Below are positions 63,277 through 64,000 of a stretch of DNA of 64,000 nucleotides, one piece after another. The notes below the pieces were generated by a model. The model made no database searches. It was not told where the DNA came from and saw only the letters and a list, made by a program, of their open reading frames with translations. The stretch is from Heterodera schachtii (lineage: Eukaryota > Nematoda > Chromadorea > Rhabditida > Heteroderidae): contig SIJG01000188.1 of the NCBI GenBank assembly GCA_023374025.1, positions 107,093 to 171,092 on the forward strand, read 5' to 3'. The position numbers and the translations under genes are program-made. The stretch's first letter is position 1; every line of letters begins with the position of its first letter.

Positions 63277-63497
63277 ATTGATAATTTCTTTATATTTAGC
63301 ATAAATAAAATTTTTAAATCAAGATCAATTTAATAAATTATTTAATAAACATTATTTATTTGATAACCCCAAAAAATTAAATTTTTACATAGAAAACCTT
63401 CTTTGACACTGTCTAATAATAATAATAAATCCCAGAAAAAGAAAATAAATAATTTTTAATTGCTAGAATTAGTGTGAATTTTTTAATTTTATTTTTG

Positions 63498-64000
63498 AAC
63501 ACCCTTTAATTAACGAAATATATCCTTAACCGAATAAATCCGCGGAGTAAATGTGAATTATATTTCATATAAAATTAAAATGATAAGAATTCAAATGTAA
63601 TTAAAGACAAAATTTTGTATAATGAATGTAAAGGCAGTTAATAAAATTTCATTTCAAAATTTAACAATATAACTAGCACCTTCATGTTGTATATGCAATA
63701 ATCTAAAATCAAGGACAACGTAGAAAAGCGCAATTATTAAAGGAATAGCGGCCGTGATAATAAATAAATTAACAATACAATATTACTTAATAAATTTGAA
63801 ATATTAAGGAATAAGAAATAATTTAATAAAAGACTCAATATGTGATAACTATGGATAGGTTTTTTTAATAATCAAATACCAAAACATTAACATAATCCAG
63901 CAAAAAGAAAAATTATGTGTTATAAAAGAAAAACAGATAGTTTGTTAAATTTTTTTATTTAAGAGATTGGTAAAGGTTTTCAAAAAATGATCAGAGATAA
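63498..64000. repeat. 0.5-kb direct repeat, copy 2 (reaches window end)
   Basis: Same sequence as 62769-63276 with a handful of single-base differences, mostly in homopolymers. It runs to the last base, so the array may continue outside the window. Confidence 0.9.

Overview
The window looks like nuclear DNA of a nematode. It is very AT-rich, its genes have short GT-AG introns (about 50 to 260 bp), and it carries an ER-type cyclophilin and an SLC17-like transporter fragment of nematode type. Several ATGs also sit just behind a TTTAG that could be a trans-splice acceptor. The composition would fit a plant-parasitic (tylenchid) nematode, but nothing here proves the genus. Gene density is low: most of the 64 kb is AT-rich non-coding DNA and decayed mobile elements.

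Layout. 1-4.5 kb: dispersed-repeat remnants, one probable F-box exon (minus strand), a foldback element and a CT-rich microsatellite. 4.5-6.4 kb: a six-exon secreted cyclophilin running into a 303-base assembly gap, then a C-rich island fused to a truncated non-LTR reverse transcriptase. 6.6-12.6 kb: an AT-rich block bounded by inverted homologous ends. 12.6-26.3 kb: AT-rich desert with minisatellites, a short acidic-protein exon and a Mutator-like foldback MITE. 26.3-28.3 kb: two near-identical 411-bp direct repeats around a coiled-coil ORF, probably a non-autonomous LTR element. 31.1-32.9 kb: a 5'-truncated MFS transporter pseudogene with in-frame stops. 36.5-37.1 kb: a hAT-like MITE with a perfect 8-bp target duplication.

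38-45 kb is a diverged local duplication. It contains two intact two-exon minus-strand genes (40605-41164 and 43943-44593) for small basic secreted proteins. Their second exon has an identical four-cysteine spacing (C-X9-C-X14-C-X9-C) and its substitutions are mostly synonymous, whereas the signal-peptide exons have diverged. I do not recognise the family; it is the best candidate here for something undescribed.

45.9-46.7 kb: an isolated Ty3/gypsy-type integrase core. 47.8-48.9 kb: an element whose inverted ends are minisatellite arrays, with a small hAT-like MITE nested inside. 50.4-53.9 kb: a nearly perfect 1.04-kb inverted repeat around a 1.5-kb spacer. 54-59.7 kb: T-rich desert. 59.7-61.7 kb: a BEL/Pao-type leader and gag interrupted by one in-frame TAG. 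62.06-62.57 kb: a small gene for a protein with a signal peptide and a glycine/alanine-rich hydrophobic segment. 62.8-64 kb: a 0.5-kb sequence repeated at 729-bp spacing. No operons, rRNA, tRNA or CRISPR arrays were found. All exon models rest on reading splice signals and frames by eye.
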